From contig CAJINV010000005.1 in NCBI GenBank assembly GCA_905178155.1, forward strand, positions 3,106,833 through 3,170,832: a DNA stretch of 64,000 bases, read 5' to 3'. The stretch is from Amoebophrya sp. A120 (lineage: Eukaryota; Sar; Dinophyceae; Syndiniales; Amoebophryaceae). A model generated the notes under the pieces. The model ran no database searches. It saw nothing but the letters and a program-made list of their open reading frames with translations, and was not told where the DNA came from. Positions 43,990-54,162 of the stretch are shown here, piece after piece (the first letter of the stretch is position 1; every line of letters starts with the position of its first letter). A program made the translations under genes and the position numbers.

Positions 43990-46185
43990 ATGGACGACTT
44001 CATCGTCTTCTTTGACACCGACGGCCGCCATGAGGGACAAGAGCCAGCGCCTGTGGCGAAGAAAATCTTGCGGCAAGATCAAACTTCCCGTCCCAGCACT
44101 GCACGCGACGAAACTACAAAAACAAAATGCCACAACACGATACCTCACCTAGAGCCGGACGAGACGGTTGAAATCAAAATTTATCTCGATGCGGCAGAAA
44201 GCACGTCAATACCACGTGGTCAAGTGCACGAGCCACCTATTTTATTACCAAGCTCGGCTTCGGCTTTCTCATTGCAGGAAAAGCTGCCTCGCGACCACAC
44301 GGCGTTGACGCTTGATCACGAAGATGGTGCCAAGAGCAAAGCCACGTCCGCACGAAAAACGGATGGAGATGAGAAAAAGCCCGTCGCTGTAAAACTGAAT
44401 AGAGAAAAGTTCATTCCAACAGAAACTACTACACGCGCAAATCATGGTACTAAGGCTGTCTCACGACAAATTCTGCCTGCTTCGCCCACCCGTGTTTCCT
44501 CCTTGCCTCCAGCCTCCGCTCGTGTGAAACGGAACCGAAAGCGCTACTTCTGCTACCGCACAATCGAGTTTCTGCTCTACGACAGGGACGACGAGAAGAA
44601 GTGTTCTTTTGAAGATGGACAAGCTGGATTTCACTATCGCGATCTGGAGCTCGGGGAAGGAACAGGAGTAGGTCATATCGACGACGACGATGTTGAAAGC
44701 GAAGCCTGCAAAAAGACGCAAAATGCCTGGTTCGCGCAGAGCGTCATCAACCCAGGGAAAATAAAACCAGCAGCAAAAAGTAGAACTACAACAAAAAATA
44801 CAGAAAACAAAGGACACGACCAGCACCCGTTCGCGTTCCTGCGGAATTTCCTTTTCCTCCAGACGCTGAACCTGAGTATTCTGTTCCACATGATCAAAAG
44901 TAGCTTCATCAACGTCGACGCGATGTATGGTTTTCATCCGCAAGGCCTGTTCAGCAACGTCTTTACTTTTGCTAAGCATAAAGCCGCAACCTCGTTTCTC
45001 GCGGTCCGGACCGCGTTTCCCGCAGCCGCGGCGATGTTGCAGAAGCAGATGCAAAAAGAGGCGTTGGAGAAGCTGATGAACACAGTGAAACAATTCACGC
45101 TGGCGGAAATGAAAAAAAAAGCCAAGACGGCGGCAAAAGCGGCGGTGAACCAGGCCAAAAAGGCGGTAAAGAACGCAGCGAAGAGCGTGGCGGACTCCGC
45201 CAAGCGGAAGGCGAAGGCTGTGGTTGCGAAGGGCAAGGCCGTCGTGAAAGCGGTGAAGGCGGCTCCCGGGAAGGCTCTGAAGGCGATGAAAAGCGGTGCG
45301 GCAAAGGGCGCGAAGGCCGTGAAGGCAGGGGCCACGAAGGCCTTGGCTAAGGCCAAATACGCGGCGGGGGCGCCCCGAAGGTTTATGAGCCAGAAAAAGC
45401 AGGCCTTTAAGGACATGATGGCACGACGAGTCGCGAGAAACGCGCAGAAGAAAGTGGAGAAGGAGCAGAGGAAGGCCGCGAAGGCGGCCGCGAAAGCAGC
45501 GGCGAAGGCACTGAAGGCGTCGCGGCCGCCGAAACCGCCCCTGGGCACGCGGTTGAAGGGCGGCTTGAAGGCCGTCGGCGGAAAGGCAAAAGCCGGGATG
45601 AAGTTCCTCGGCAACAAGACGGCGGCCGGCGCGAGGGCCGCGGGTGGGAAAGTCAAGGGAGGCGCAAAGTTTGTCGGCGGGAAAGTCAAGGGAGGCGCCA
45701 AGTTTGCCGCAGCAAAGGCGAAGGCTGGTGCGGTAAAGGTGAAGGCGGCCGTCACCGGGGCGTACGCAAAGACTAAGGGTGCAATAACGGCGAAAGCGGT
45801 GGCGGCCTCGAACGCTTTGAAGGCCGTAAAGATGTACCGGAAGCAACACGGGATCGTCAGGACGGTGGGAAAGGGCATCGTGCTCGGAGCGAAGGGCACC
45901 GCCAAAGCCGCAAAGGCATCGGCCAAGGCCGTGCAGCGGGCGGCAAAGGCAGCCTACCGGGCCGGGCAAGCCGCCCACCGCGGCGCCACGAAGGCAACTA
46001 ACGGAGTCATCAAGGCAGCCGCGGCCGCGAAGCGCACCGCGAAACTCGTGCAGGCCAAGGCGGTCAAGTTCGGCGCCAAGGTGAAAGCGGTGACCGGTGG
46101 TGCCGCCAAAGGAAAGAAAGCCGCGGCGGCCGGTGGCGGCTTGTTCGCCAAAGTGAAGAAGGTGGCGAGCAAAATATCCGAATGA
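43990..46185 (+). CDS. Lys/Ala-rich histone-H1-like protein with acidic N-terminal half
   Basis: A single uninterrupted 731-codon frame from the ATG at 43990 (MDDFIVFFDTDG). Residues 1-290 are mixed and partly acidic, with a segment RKRYFCYRTIEFLLYDRDDE near 180. A hydrophobic block (FAFLRNFLFLQTLNLSILFH) lies near 275-300. From about residue 370 to the end, nearly every third residue is Lys and most others are Ala, Gly or Val (AKTAAKAAVNQAKKAVKNAA), including a tandem GGKVKGGAKF repeat near 45650-45710. That composition resembles H1 C-terminal tails and bacterial or dinoflagellate histone-like DNA-binding proteins. Nucleic-acid binding is inference from composition only; an amphipathic membrane-binding or LEA-like helix is another reading. 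There is no introner, which is notable for this length. Confidence 0.75.
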   Translation: MDDFIVFFDTDGRHEGQEPAPVAKKILRQDQTSRPSTARDETTKTKCHNTIPHLEPDETVEIKIYLDAAESTSIPRGQVHEPPILLPSSASAFSLQEKLPRDHTALTLDHEDGAKSKATSARKTDGDEKKPVAVKLNREKFIPTETTTRANHGTKAVSRQILPASPTRVSSLPPASARVKRNRKRYFCYRTIEFLLYDRDDEKKCSFEDGQAGFHYRDLELGEGTGVGHIDDDDVESEACKKTQNAWFAQSVINPGKIKPAAKSRTTTKNTENKGHDQHPFAFLRNFLFLQTLNLSILFHMIKSSFINVDAMYGFHPQGLFSNVFTFAKHKAATSFLAVRTAFPAAAAMLQKQMQKEALEKLMNTVKQFTLAEMKKKAKTAAKAAVNQAKKAVKNAAKSVADSAKRKAKAVVAKGKAVVKAVKAAPGKALKAMKSGAAKGAKAVKAGATKALAKAKYAAGAPRRFMSQKKQAFKDMMARRVARNAQKKVEKEQRKAAKAAAKAAAKALKASRPPKPPLGTRLKGGLKAVGGKAKAGMKFLGNKTAAGARAAGGKVKGGAKFVGGKVKGGAKFAAAKAKAGAVKVKAAVTGAYAKTKGAITAKAVAASNALKAVKMYRKQHGIVRTVGKGIVLGAKGTAKAAKASAKAVQRAAKAAYRAGQAAHRGATKATNGVIKAAAAAKRTAKLVQAKAVKFGAKVKAVTGGAAKGKKAAAAGGGLFAKVKKVASKISE

Positions 46186-46427
46186 AATTAATAGAATGTT
46201 GTTGAAATTGTGTATATGCCAATGAATCATCGAGTGTTACCCATGCCCTTGGCCCCCGTGATGCAAATGTGTATGATGAGCAGTATGCGGATGTTACGAT
46301 CTGATTATCCTGCTGCACCAGCAGGTCTAGTAGATAAATGCCTACATGATCTCTAGCCAAAAATAGAAATAAGCTGCACAGCACAGTATAATTTCAGCAA
46401 CATTTTTCCTCGTGACGCAAAACTGGC
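46186..46427. other. short spacer; the next gene's start is not resolved
   Basis: It may hold the first exon of the following gene. A Met-rich frame at the ATG at 46216 ends near a GT, but joining it gives the wrong frame downstream. The 7-mer cgtgacg occurs at 46411 and 46428. Confidence 0.35.
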
Positions 46428-48146
46428 GTGACGAGAATCTTCGAGCTGCAAGAAGCTCTGTGCGGGAGCAACGACCGAAACTTCGGGGCTATCATGGGCC
46501 TGCACCCCTGCAAGTCCGTGGAGGAAAAGTCCTGCAACTTGGTCGGCGCTATGTGTGCACAGGTAGATATAATTTGATCATAGTACGTGTACGATGCACA
46601 GGTGTAATAATGTAGTGAGAGTAGGTTAATACTAATATTAGGCACCTTCTTATTCTTTTGCCTCGGCATCACAGGCAAAACGCCCCAACTACTGCTTTTA
46701 AATCCAGGTGCCGAAAAAGCTTTTTCCTCGAATGACCGACGGGATGCGCACGAAGGTGGGGAAAAAGTGCAACACCAACGACATCACGCTCGGGGTGCCC
46801 CAGCAGATGCCCGACCACAACTGCAACGCACGGTTTCTGGACATGCCGTACATGATGAAGAACGCGGTCGCGGATTTTCAGGGCAGCGTTTACACGATGA
46901 TCAAGAGCAACTACTACCTCAACGCGGCCGCCCAGCTTGCGGGCATCACAAAATTCCCCGTCGACGCCACCCCGGCGCAAACCGTGTGGGGCACCGCGAT
47001 TCACGGCAAGACCGGCTCGTGGTCGATGGACAGCGGAACCCCGGAGATCTACGACCACATCTACCGAGTCCCGCAGTACCTATCAAATTTTGCAACATTG
47101 GCGTGGTGGTACTGTATGATGAAAGTACATCAAGAAAAATTAAGCTTTTTACATCGCCTCTACAATGCCGGTCGTCTTCACGAAGCTGTGTACGAGACGA
47201 GATGTAGTTGGGAAAAGAAAGGGACGCATAATATCACATCCCAACAATATGTTTTTTTTGCATGGTCATACCTTCAACCTCTACGTCTACCGCCACGCCA
47301 CATATTTGAAATCGATACCCTTTACCCGGCTTCCCCCCTGCTATGCTGGAAAAGGCGATCCCGAAGGCGATGAAAATCATGGCCGGCGAGCTGGAGTACG
47401 GCTACGTCGGCAAATATGGGAGTGTCAGGATCGAAATCGTCAAAGTTGAAATAATCTGTAATGCAAAAAAGCGATACCAGCTGGAGCCCAGTTTGCAAGT
47501 GGCGCATGACAAATTTTGGCAGCATGGAGATCCAATTTACCATGCTGTTTGAGCAGAGAAGACTGCTTTTGTCATGTTATTCTAACAGCTCTATCTCACA
47601 CCCCAAACAGGCTTATAATCGGCCTGAGTTGCCTGCTCTGCAAGACAGGCACTTTGCGTCTAGCATTTTATGCATCACAAACTATTTCAACTTTGACGAT
47701 TTCAATCCTGACGCTTCCATAGCAAAGACGACACCTACATTTGCGACTCCCGCGACAACCCGAGCCAGTGCGCCTTGATCGGTGGGGACCTGTGGAAATG
47801 CCTCAAACACTACGACGCCAAGAAGTGCCACTTTTGCGAGAACGCGGGTGACTCGCTGCGGTGCGAGGTAAGGGGATGGAACTCGCACGGGGAGTTCTGG
47901 GAGCGCGTGCCCATCTACCCCCGGGACGTGCTGGGCGAGATGTTCCGCGACGAGTGGCGCGACTTCTACGCCCGACCGCTCATGACGCAGGTGGACATTC
48001 CGAAGTCGATCACGCGGAACGTGACTAACTTCAAAACTCTGCCCTGGTACATGGTGCAGGACGCCGCGCCGGAATACGACCTAAAGTCCCGCATGTACCT
48101 GTTTCCCTTCGCCGAGGCCACGCCGACGAAGGTGCTGATGCGATAA
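46428..48146 (+). CDS. Cys-containing conserved-looking protein, 5' end unresolved
   Basis: Exons: from about 46428 to 46562, 46708-47080, 47323-47414 and 47727-48146. The first intron is GT-AG (46563-46707); the other two are introners. The 5' end is uncertain because an in-frame TGA at 46413 precedes the first coding-like exon without an ATG. The sequence is well ordered, with no low-complexity stretches: CGSNDRNFGAIMGLHPC, NCNARFLDMPYMMKNAV, YNAAAQLAG-like helices, CDSRDNPSQCALIGGDLW, and a Cys cluster KKCHFCENAGDSLRC, ending FPFAEATPTKVLMR. Paired cysteines suggest disulfides or a metal site. It looks like a catalytic or structural domain conserved in some lineage, but I cannot name it. 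Confidence 0.7.
47081..47317. mobile_element. introner element, separate inverted-repeat type
   Basis: The left arm tatcaaattttgcaacattg, then gcgtggtggta, pairs with the inverted right arm tatcgatttcaaatatgtg, then gcgtggcggta. Flanks gtacc and ccctt have decayed. Deletion plus 5 nt joins RVPQY to LPGFPPAM. Confidence 0.8.
47415..47721. mobile_element. introner element with about 50-bp inverted repeats
   Basis: The arms begin tatgggagtgtcaggatcga (left) and tatggaagcgtcaggattga (inverted right). They continue through the shared block aaatcgtcaaagttgaaata to about 50 bases with few mismatches. Exact duplication gcaaa. Deletion joins YGYVGK to DDTYICD. Confidence 0.95.
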
Positions 48147-48980
48147 TTTTTCGCTACCGCTTTCGTCGTACTAAAAGTAAAACCAACCAAGTTGCATTTG
48201 CAAAATGAAAGGAAAATTGAATCCTACGTACGTGCTGCTCGCGTGAAGTTGTGACACCTAGTCCACTATAATTGATGAGTGCTATAATTCAATCTTACGT
48301 TTGCGTTTCTGAATTCAGTACGAGAACTACAACAGTTTCTTGTTTCTCGGTACTGTTGCTCTTTGTTCGACAAGGAGAAGGACAGTAGAACTTCGCTTCT
48401 TCCGTATACAACTGTTTCGGATTTTTGTAGAAGAACGTAAATAAGAAAGACAGATGAATCGACACGGTTTCGTAAGAAAAATAAACTGATACAGAGGAAA
48501 GCAAAAAAAAGAAACACACTGGTAGCTGGACTCTTAGTCGATGTTATTCGACATACCACTTCCTGTTCTCGCCGCTATTGCGTAGCAGCCCTACATTTGC
48601 TTTAACGAAGACATGCGGATGTTGCAACTGCCGCACAAAAAAGTAAGTACGTGCATTTGATAGCCAAGGTGCATCGTATCTATCAGCATAAAATAGTGAA
48701 CTACAGGTGGAGAGAGTGAGACAAGAGAAGCTTTTTCAGGACGAGACGCTTGTGAAAAGCGAGTGATGTCTGTTAAAACTAGCCCACAAATACGGAACAG
48801 AATAGGAAAACAATTTTTCAAGCGTTTAGTTTCTTATAACTCGCGCTGGCACTCGCAGCTCCCCCACCTGAAAGGATATCAAGGAATGTGTTGCTCCTAC
48901 TTGTTCTCACGTACCCAACTGCAACTACTAGAACCTTAACCTCGCTACAACACCCCCACCACGCCTTTTTCGATTAAAAG
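48147..48980. other. intergenic, no gene seen
   Basis: AT-rich spacer without convincing frames, repeats or RNA genes. Confidence 0.5.
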
Positions 48981-50099
48981 ATGCCTGTCCCTGGTTCGCC
49001 AGATCTGAGCCCCACCCCGCGGCCCGCATCCGCAGCACAACCTGTCACCTTGCGCCGCAGGACGAGTAGCATCCTGGCCGCGCACTTTCGCCTGCGCCCT
49101 TCCGAAAAGGTTTGCTGCATGTCAATCCAGCAGGCGGCGAGAACAATCTGCCTCTACTTCTGCCTCAATGGGTTTTTGACGCTCTTAACGCTGATAACGG
49201 TCGGGCCGCCGAGCAGAATGGTGTATCACGCAAACAAAGACCTTTATCCAAAGGGAGATAGCACTTTGACGAAAGTAGAACAGGGAAGGATACGGAACAA
49301 GAATGATCCTGATAATGTTAGCCCGTTCTCCAATACCGACCAGCAGGAGCAACTTCAGTCCGAACTTCATAGCATCTCCGCAACGCAACCTCACGGCAAC
49401 CTGAGAGGATCTGCTGCTAGTACAAAGAACTCGGCGCTTGGGACCGCGATAAGAGGTAGCGGCGCTAACAACGCGCCCAATACCGCAGGAGCCTCCGATC
49501 TTCCCGATGAGAACCACACGTCCGGCGGGCGCTGGGTGCATTTGAGCACCGTGACCACTTTTCTGCAGCAGCTGGACCTTCTGTTTCGCGGGATGTCGCT
49601 GTGGATCGGGGTTCGCGGGTACACCGGGTTCACCCTCCGGTTTCTGCCGAACATGCAAGTGTGCATCTGGTTCGCGATGACCTACTGTCTCCTCCCCCTG
49701 CTGCGCTACGCCCGCGCGTTTGTGATCTGCGACGAGACGCCCGAAATCGAGTGCAAGACGCTGCGGGGCTTGTTCTTCGCGGTCACGACCATCGAGCTCG
49801 GCTTCCACGCCTTTTTGGTGTACGTTCTCTGGTCGGCAAAGGAGATCGCGATACTGCAGGGCGCCCCGGAATTCCACCTGGAGGGCGAACAAGCCCGGGC
49901 GGCGGTCGGGATGCAGACGCTGCTGGCCGCGCGGGGAAGCAGCAATTTGTTCGCGCCCGTCGCGACCACGGCGGGGAACAGCAGTGAGGGCAGCAGTGGA
50001 GCGAACAACGCCAATAGTTCAACATCTCCGGGGACGAATAATCGCCCGGTGCCGGCGAGTTTTGAACCCTTCGCAGGACAGGGATATCGGCTGGAATGA
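48981..50099 (+). CDS. small multi-pass membrane protein
   Basis: A 372-codon intronless frame from the ATG at 48981. Three to four hydrophobic segments: ICLYFCLNGFLTLLTLITVG near 57-76, WVHLSTVTTFLQQLDLLFRG (amphipathic) near 185-205, QVCIWFAMTYCLLPLLRYA near 226-245 and LFFAVTTIELGFHAFLVYVL near 264-284. Between helices 1 and 2 lies an Asn/Ser/Gln-rich loop with no Cys. The N-terminus is Pro/Ser-rich and basic; the C-terminus is Ser/Asn/Gly-rich. Probably an endomembrane protein. The family is not recognised. Strong GC third-position bias in the membrane regions supports coding. Confidence 0.75.
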   Translation: MPVPGSPDLSPTPRPASAAQPVTLRRRTSSILAAHFRLRPSEKVCCMSIQQAARTICLYFCLNGFLTLLTLITVGPPSRMVYHANKDLYPKGDSTLTKVEQGRIRNKNDPDNVSPFSNTDQQEQLQSELHSISATQPHGNLRGSAASTKNSALGTAIRGSGANNAPNTAGASDLPDENHTSGGRWVHLSTVTTFLQQLDLLFRGMSLWIGVRGYTGFTLRFLPNMQVCIWFAMTYCLLPLLRYARAFVICDETPEIECKTLRGLFFAVTTIELGFHAFLVYVLWSAKEIAILQGAPEFHLEGEQARAAVGMQTLLAARGSSNLFAPVATTAGNSSEGSSGANNANSSTSPGTNNRPVPASFEPFAGQGYRLE

Positions 50100-51232
50100 G
50101 GTATGGCTGAAAAGAAATCATCATACAGGACGAAAGAAACCAGGTTTTGAAGTTTTTTTGCTCCCCGCCACATATTTCTGGTTATAAGAGTAAATATGTT
50201 TGTGCTGCGAGTGCGATAGGTACTTAGGTGTCGTCCAGGATCCCATTCAGTATTCTTCTGTTAGTTCTTTCTCAGTTTCACCCCCCTTTGAATTGCTTGA
50301 AAAAGTCGACTCTTTGAACGAGCTGATATCAACCGGAATTCGCATGCTTACTTATGTTTGGCGCTCGCAGTTTTCATCTCGGAAAGCGAGAATGAGATGT
50401 CGCAGAAGTGCCACATAGAATTACTTGACACTCTACCCTGCTTTTTCTGTTCTTGGCATTGACTACAGAGAAGTCAAAGTTGCTCATATAGGAGCACCCA
50501 CCATTTACATGTTCGCTGTAGTAGGAGCGATGCGGAACATTTTCCAAAATTAATTATACGTCTGCTTTTCCAAGTCAGATGAAAAAATGAAAATCGCACA
50601 CCGGCCAGCCATTTCCGAAAGGGGAGTTTTTGGAATGTGGGAATCACCATACTTACTTAATATCACACTGTTCCGAAACCGAATACAAGACGGTGGGTCG
50701 AAAAAGATTTTTACCGTCATCGTCTCACCCGCTTTTCTTTATTTGAAGGTCTGTGGATGTGGTAAAACTGAAAGTTTGTCGCAATTAAGATCTTGAGGTC
50801 GTTGTCGTATTTCTTCTCGTGGATCAGTTATGCAGTGCAAATTGTAGTACAATTTCGTGCGAGAAAAATATGTGCGATCTTGATGATCTGTCTGCATGAA
50901 TTTTGGCCGCTTGCGCTTTCTATACAAAATCAAAATGCAGATACGGCGGGATTTATCGATGTATGTATGATCTTCGTCCCAGTCTTATTGGCGCTTGTCT
51001 TCCCGGTCGTTTACGTTTTCGTTTTCATGGTCGTTTCTCTGATCCATTTTTCCTTTATTGACTCGTGTTGAGGATTAGAGAGTACTGCTCGGCTCATTCT
51101 CCCAAAATCAGAGTAATTTGAACTTTCTTCAACGAAGTAAAGTGTATTTTGTTCGCCTTTATTTTTACACACGTTTATTTGGTTTTCTAGAACTTAGAAT
51201 CGCAAAATCCCAGAGCCGTATCGCCTTCAACA
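50100..51232. other. intergenic, no gene seen
   Basis: AT-rich. A 92-codon hydrophobic frame at 50793-51071 has no ATG start and no coding bias, so it is not called. Confidence 0.45.
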
Positions 51233-53335
51233 ATGGCCTCCTCCTCCTCCTCGTCCTCGCATCACCTCCGCGCCAGCTTCGCGAAAGAGGCGCGGGTCCG
51301 GGAGCTACTTGCCTCGCCCTTCCGCAACCCGCGGCATGCCGTCGACGTGGCTTTCAAAGCGTTTCACGACCTGGGGCTGAGTGGCGACCACTTTCTGTTC
51401 AAACGCGTCAGCTTGTACTTCTTGTCGGTGAGTCTGGAAGAAAAGAAACGAACAAAACCTTTTCTGGCGTACAAAACCCTGCCGACGTCGTACGGCATAA
51501 CACCTTTGCAAGCGATAAAAAACACCCAATGCACCGCTCGCGACTGGTGTTTGCTGTTTACCATTTTCGTGAAAGCGCACGTCTGCGACCGGGAGTTGCT
51601 GCAATTTTTCAAAGACGAGGTCTTCTGTAAAAAGCAAGCTGAGGCAGCTACGGAGAGTACAAGAGATCTTGAAGTGCAGAGCGCTGAAGACCACTCCTTT
51701 TCGACAGCCTCTTCAACTTCTTCGCTTCACCGCAGACCTACATCTAGCTCCCTCGAGCAGCTGACGGAGCTCGCGCACGGGCTGCAGAGATTTTTGAAAC
51801 CCGCGGCACGAAGAGGACGGGACCACTGTGCTGCGGGTACCTCAATACCGGGTTCGACAGTCAATTTTGCTGAGGCCGAAGAACTTACTGCTGAAACTGG
51901 CGAAGACGACCACGCGCCCGACCAAGAGTTTGGCTTTCGCGAGCTCACCGTTATCGGGGGGTACTACTCCCTGTACGCCCCCGAGGAGACGCAGGTGTTC
52001 GCGGAAATCGATCGGCGCCTTGCGGAAACAGGCGCCGAGGTGTCCACCTTCGCGCTCTCGGAGCTGTGCCGCGCCTACGCGAGAGCCGGCTTTTTCAAGG
52101 CGAATTTGGGTAGTACTGGTAGTACCACTTCTGGAAAGAGCCGGACGGAGGTGGAGACAACCACTCCAGACGTTCTCTCGAAGACCAAATCAAACGAAAT
52201 AGAAACAGCGGCAAATTTCTTCGCAGCACAACGAAAATTATTGCCACAGAAAACCGAGAAAGCGACGACAATGTTGGAAAAGTTGGTCGCGAGCGAACTG
52301 CCGAAGAAGTTAGAACAAGACGCTTGCTCCGTTGAGGATTTGAGCCACTTTTGCTGGTTTTTTTCCAAACAAAAACAGATCATGGAAGAGGAGGAAGGCA
52401 GTCTTGAAGCTGTTGCTGGTAGTACACCTAGCGCGCATGGCCGAACCTCCACGCAAGAAGCTACGAAGACTACTACTTCCCATTCGCCGTCAACAATAAA
52501 AACGCAACGATTCATCTTACAGAACCAACTAGCCGATACCTGTTTGCGACAAATCAAGCAGAGACCCCAAAGTTTTCTCGCCAATCTGGATGCACTCGCA
52601 AACGTTGTTTTCTTCTGCGCGGAGAGAAAGTTGCACTGGAACGCGGTGGTCCGGTGGGCGCTGCAGGAATTGCCGGGGGGTGGACGTAGTACAACTAGCA
52701 TAAAGATGTTGAAATCCACTTCAACTGCAAGTAAAAAACCGAGTGCCAATATGAAAATCGCGTCCACAACGTTGCTGAAATTCCTGCAAGCCGCCAGCCT
52801 GGTGAAATACCCACATCTTGGCTTTTGGCAGTTTGTCAGTCGACAATTTATGGAGCGACTCAGGTTGGAGAGGATGGGAACTGAAGATCCGATGTCATCT
52901 ACTTCTGGGGCTTTTATAACTGCGCCTGGTCCTCATTTTATTTCCCATTCTTCGAGTTTGATCTCCCGCGAGGAAGCTGTGCTGATCATGCGCTGCTACA
53001 CGAAAGCCAAGATGCGGTCCGCTGCTTTGTTTCGGAGTCTGGCAATGCATCTCGTCTTACTGGCGTCGAGCTCGAGCCTGCAAGCTGGTGCAGCAAGACC
53101 TTCCGGTGGTCGTCCCTCAGGAGGTCAAAACCAATTCTCGTCAAGAATGCCCGCGTCGATGAACACACAGCAGAAGATGCTTTCTTTCTACGAGGCCATG
53201 ACCATTCTGCAGGGGTCAGAAAAGTTGGAAACCGCCCTACCTAAGAGCGTTGTGGATTTGCTGCCAAAAAGCTTCGGAAGCACCACGAAAGATCGAATTG
53301 CAGTGGACGCAATGAAAAGGGCGAGGCTCGTGTGA
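51233..53335 (+). CDS. helical-repeat-like protein, perhaps organellar RNA-associated
   Basis: A 700-codon intronless frame from the ATG at 51233 (MASSSSSSSHHLRASFAKEA). Helical blocks recur: HAVDVAFKAFHDLGLSGDHF, STFALSELCRAYARAGFF, VEDLSHFCWFFSKQ, FLANLDALANVVFFCAERK, TTLLKFLQAASLVKYP and EEAVLIMRCYTKAKMRSAAL. The pattern of a short helix with Leu/Ala/Tyr followed by a basic turn resembles the alpha-helical repeats of FAST/RAP- or heptatricopeptide-type organellar RNA proteins of alveolates. I do not see a C-terminal RAP domain, so this assignment is tentative. Low-complexity Ser/Thr inserts separate the blocks. The Ser- and Arg-rich start could be a targeting peptide. Confidence 0.7.
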   Translation: MASSSSSSSHHLRASFAKEARVRELLASPFRNPRHAVDVAFKAFHDLGLSGDHFLFKRVSLYFLSVSLEEKKRTKPFLAYKTLPTSYGITPLQAIKNTQCTARDWCLLFTIFVKAHVCDRELLQFFKDEVFCKKQAEAATESTRDLEVQSAEDHSFSTASSTSSLHRRPTSSSLEQLTELAHGLQRFLKPAARRGRDHCAAGTSIPGSTVNFAEAEELTAETGEDDHAPDQEFGFRELTVIGGYYSLYAPEETQVFAEIDRRLAETGAEVSTFALSELCRAYARAGFFKANLGSTGSTTSGKSRTEVETTTPDVLSKTKSNEIETAANFFAAQRKLLPQKTEKATTMLEKLVASELPKKLEQDACSVEDLSHFCWFFSKQKQIMEEEEGSLEAVAGSTPSAHGRTSTQEATKTTTSHSPSTIKTQRFILQNQLADTCLRQIKQRPQSFLANLDALANVVFFCAERKLHWNAVVRWALQELPGGGRSTTSIKMLKSTSTASKKPSANMKIASTTLLKFLQAASLVKYPHLGFWQFVSRQFMERLRLERMGTEDPMSSTSGAFITAPGPHFISHSSSLISREEAVLIMRCYTKAKMRSAALFRSLAMHLVLLASSSSLQAGAARPSGGRPSGGQNQFSSRMPASMNTQQKMLSFYEAMTILQGSEKLETALPKSVVDLLPKSFGSTTKDRIAVDAMKRARLV

Positions 53336-54162
53336 ATATATGGACGCACCAGAGAAAGTATTGCCTGCTGCTGTAGCTGAGCACTGCTATAATCGCTTTC
53401 GTGATCCATCAGGAGCAAGAGATCAAGCTATGTAGTGTCTTTCGCGAGTTAGACAAGAATGAAAATACGCAGACTTTTCTATATTTCTTGCCGTCTTTTC
53501 GCACTTTAATGAAGGATATAGTAACGTAGCACCAGCTACATCACCTGCGGAATTTGCAATTGCAAAAAGCAACCTGCTTTTTTTCTGCCTCTTTGTCTTT
53601 ATTTTTTAGCTGAGGCCAAAACAGATAGGACTAGGAGCTTCGCACTTAGTGCAACAGTCAGTTGTCATGATCGATGTGAAGTCATTTCGTACTCCCCCAA
53701 TTTCCGTCGTAGTCCTAGAAGAACGCAATGGGGACCTGTGAATGATCAAGGCAGCTCCCCCATCGTAGGTCGTACACATTCACTTGGTTCTGCTCGTACT
53801 TCATATCTGTGCTCGTGGTGAAAATCGCGAGTTTCGTTCATCGTTGACGTCGGGTATGTAAGTAAGTAGGCACAAACCACTGGCTCTGGGGATAGACGTG
53901 GACGTCGTAAAGTAGGTTGATCGGAAATAAACGTACATACTCGAGAATTCTTGTATTCAGCTTTTTGATTTTGTTTTCGCTATGTCAGCTCCTCTTTCAC
54001 ACAACCAGGACCGCTTTGCAATCGTTTTTTCGACACCCAGTGGAAGGTTTGTAATTTCAAAAGAACAATTTAGCAGGACGAAGCTGCTTGGAAAGTTACT
54101 CCAGAAGTAAAAAAGTAAATAAAGCGCAGTTTACTTCAAAACAAGTAGAAGCGCGAGGGAAA
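53336..54162. other. intergenic, no gene seen
   Basis: AT-rich spacer. No frame with coding character, no introner ends. Confidence 0.5.

Noticed and set aside
44461-46230. 589-codon minus-strand open frame
   Set aside because: It is antisense to the Lys/Ala-rich gene. The open frame follows from the GC-rich repetitive codons, and its protein has no ordered features.
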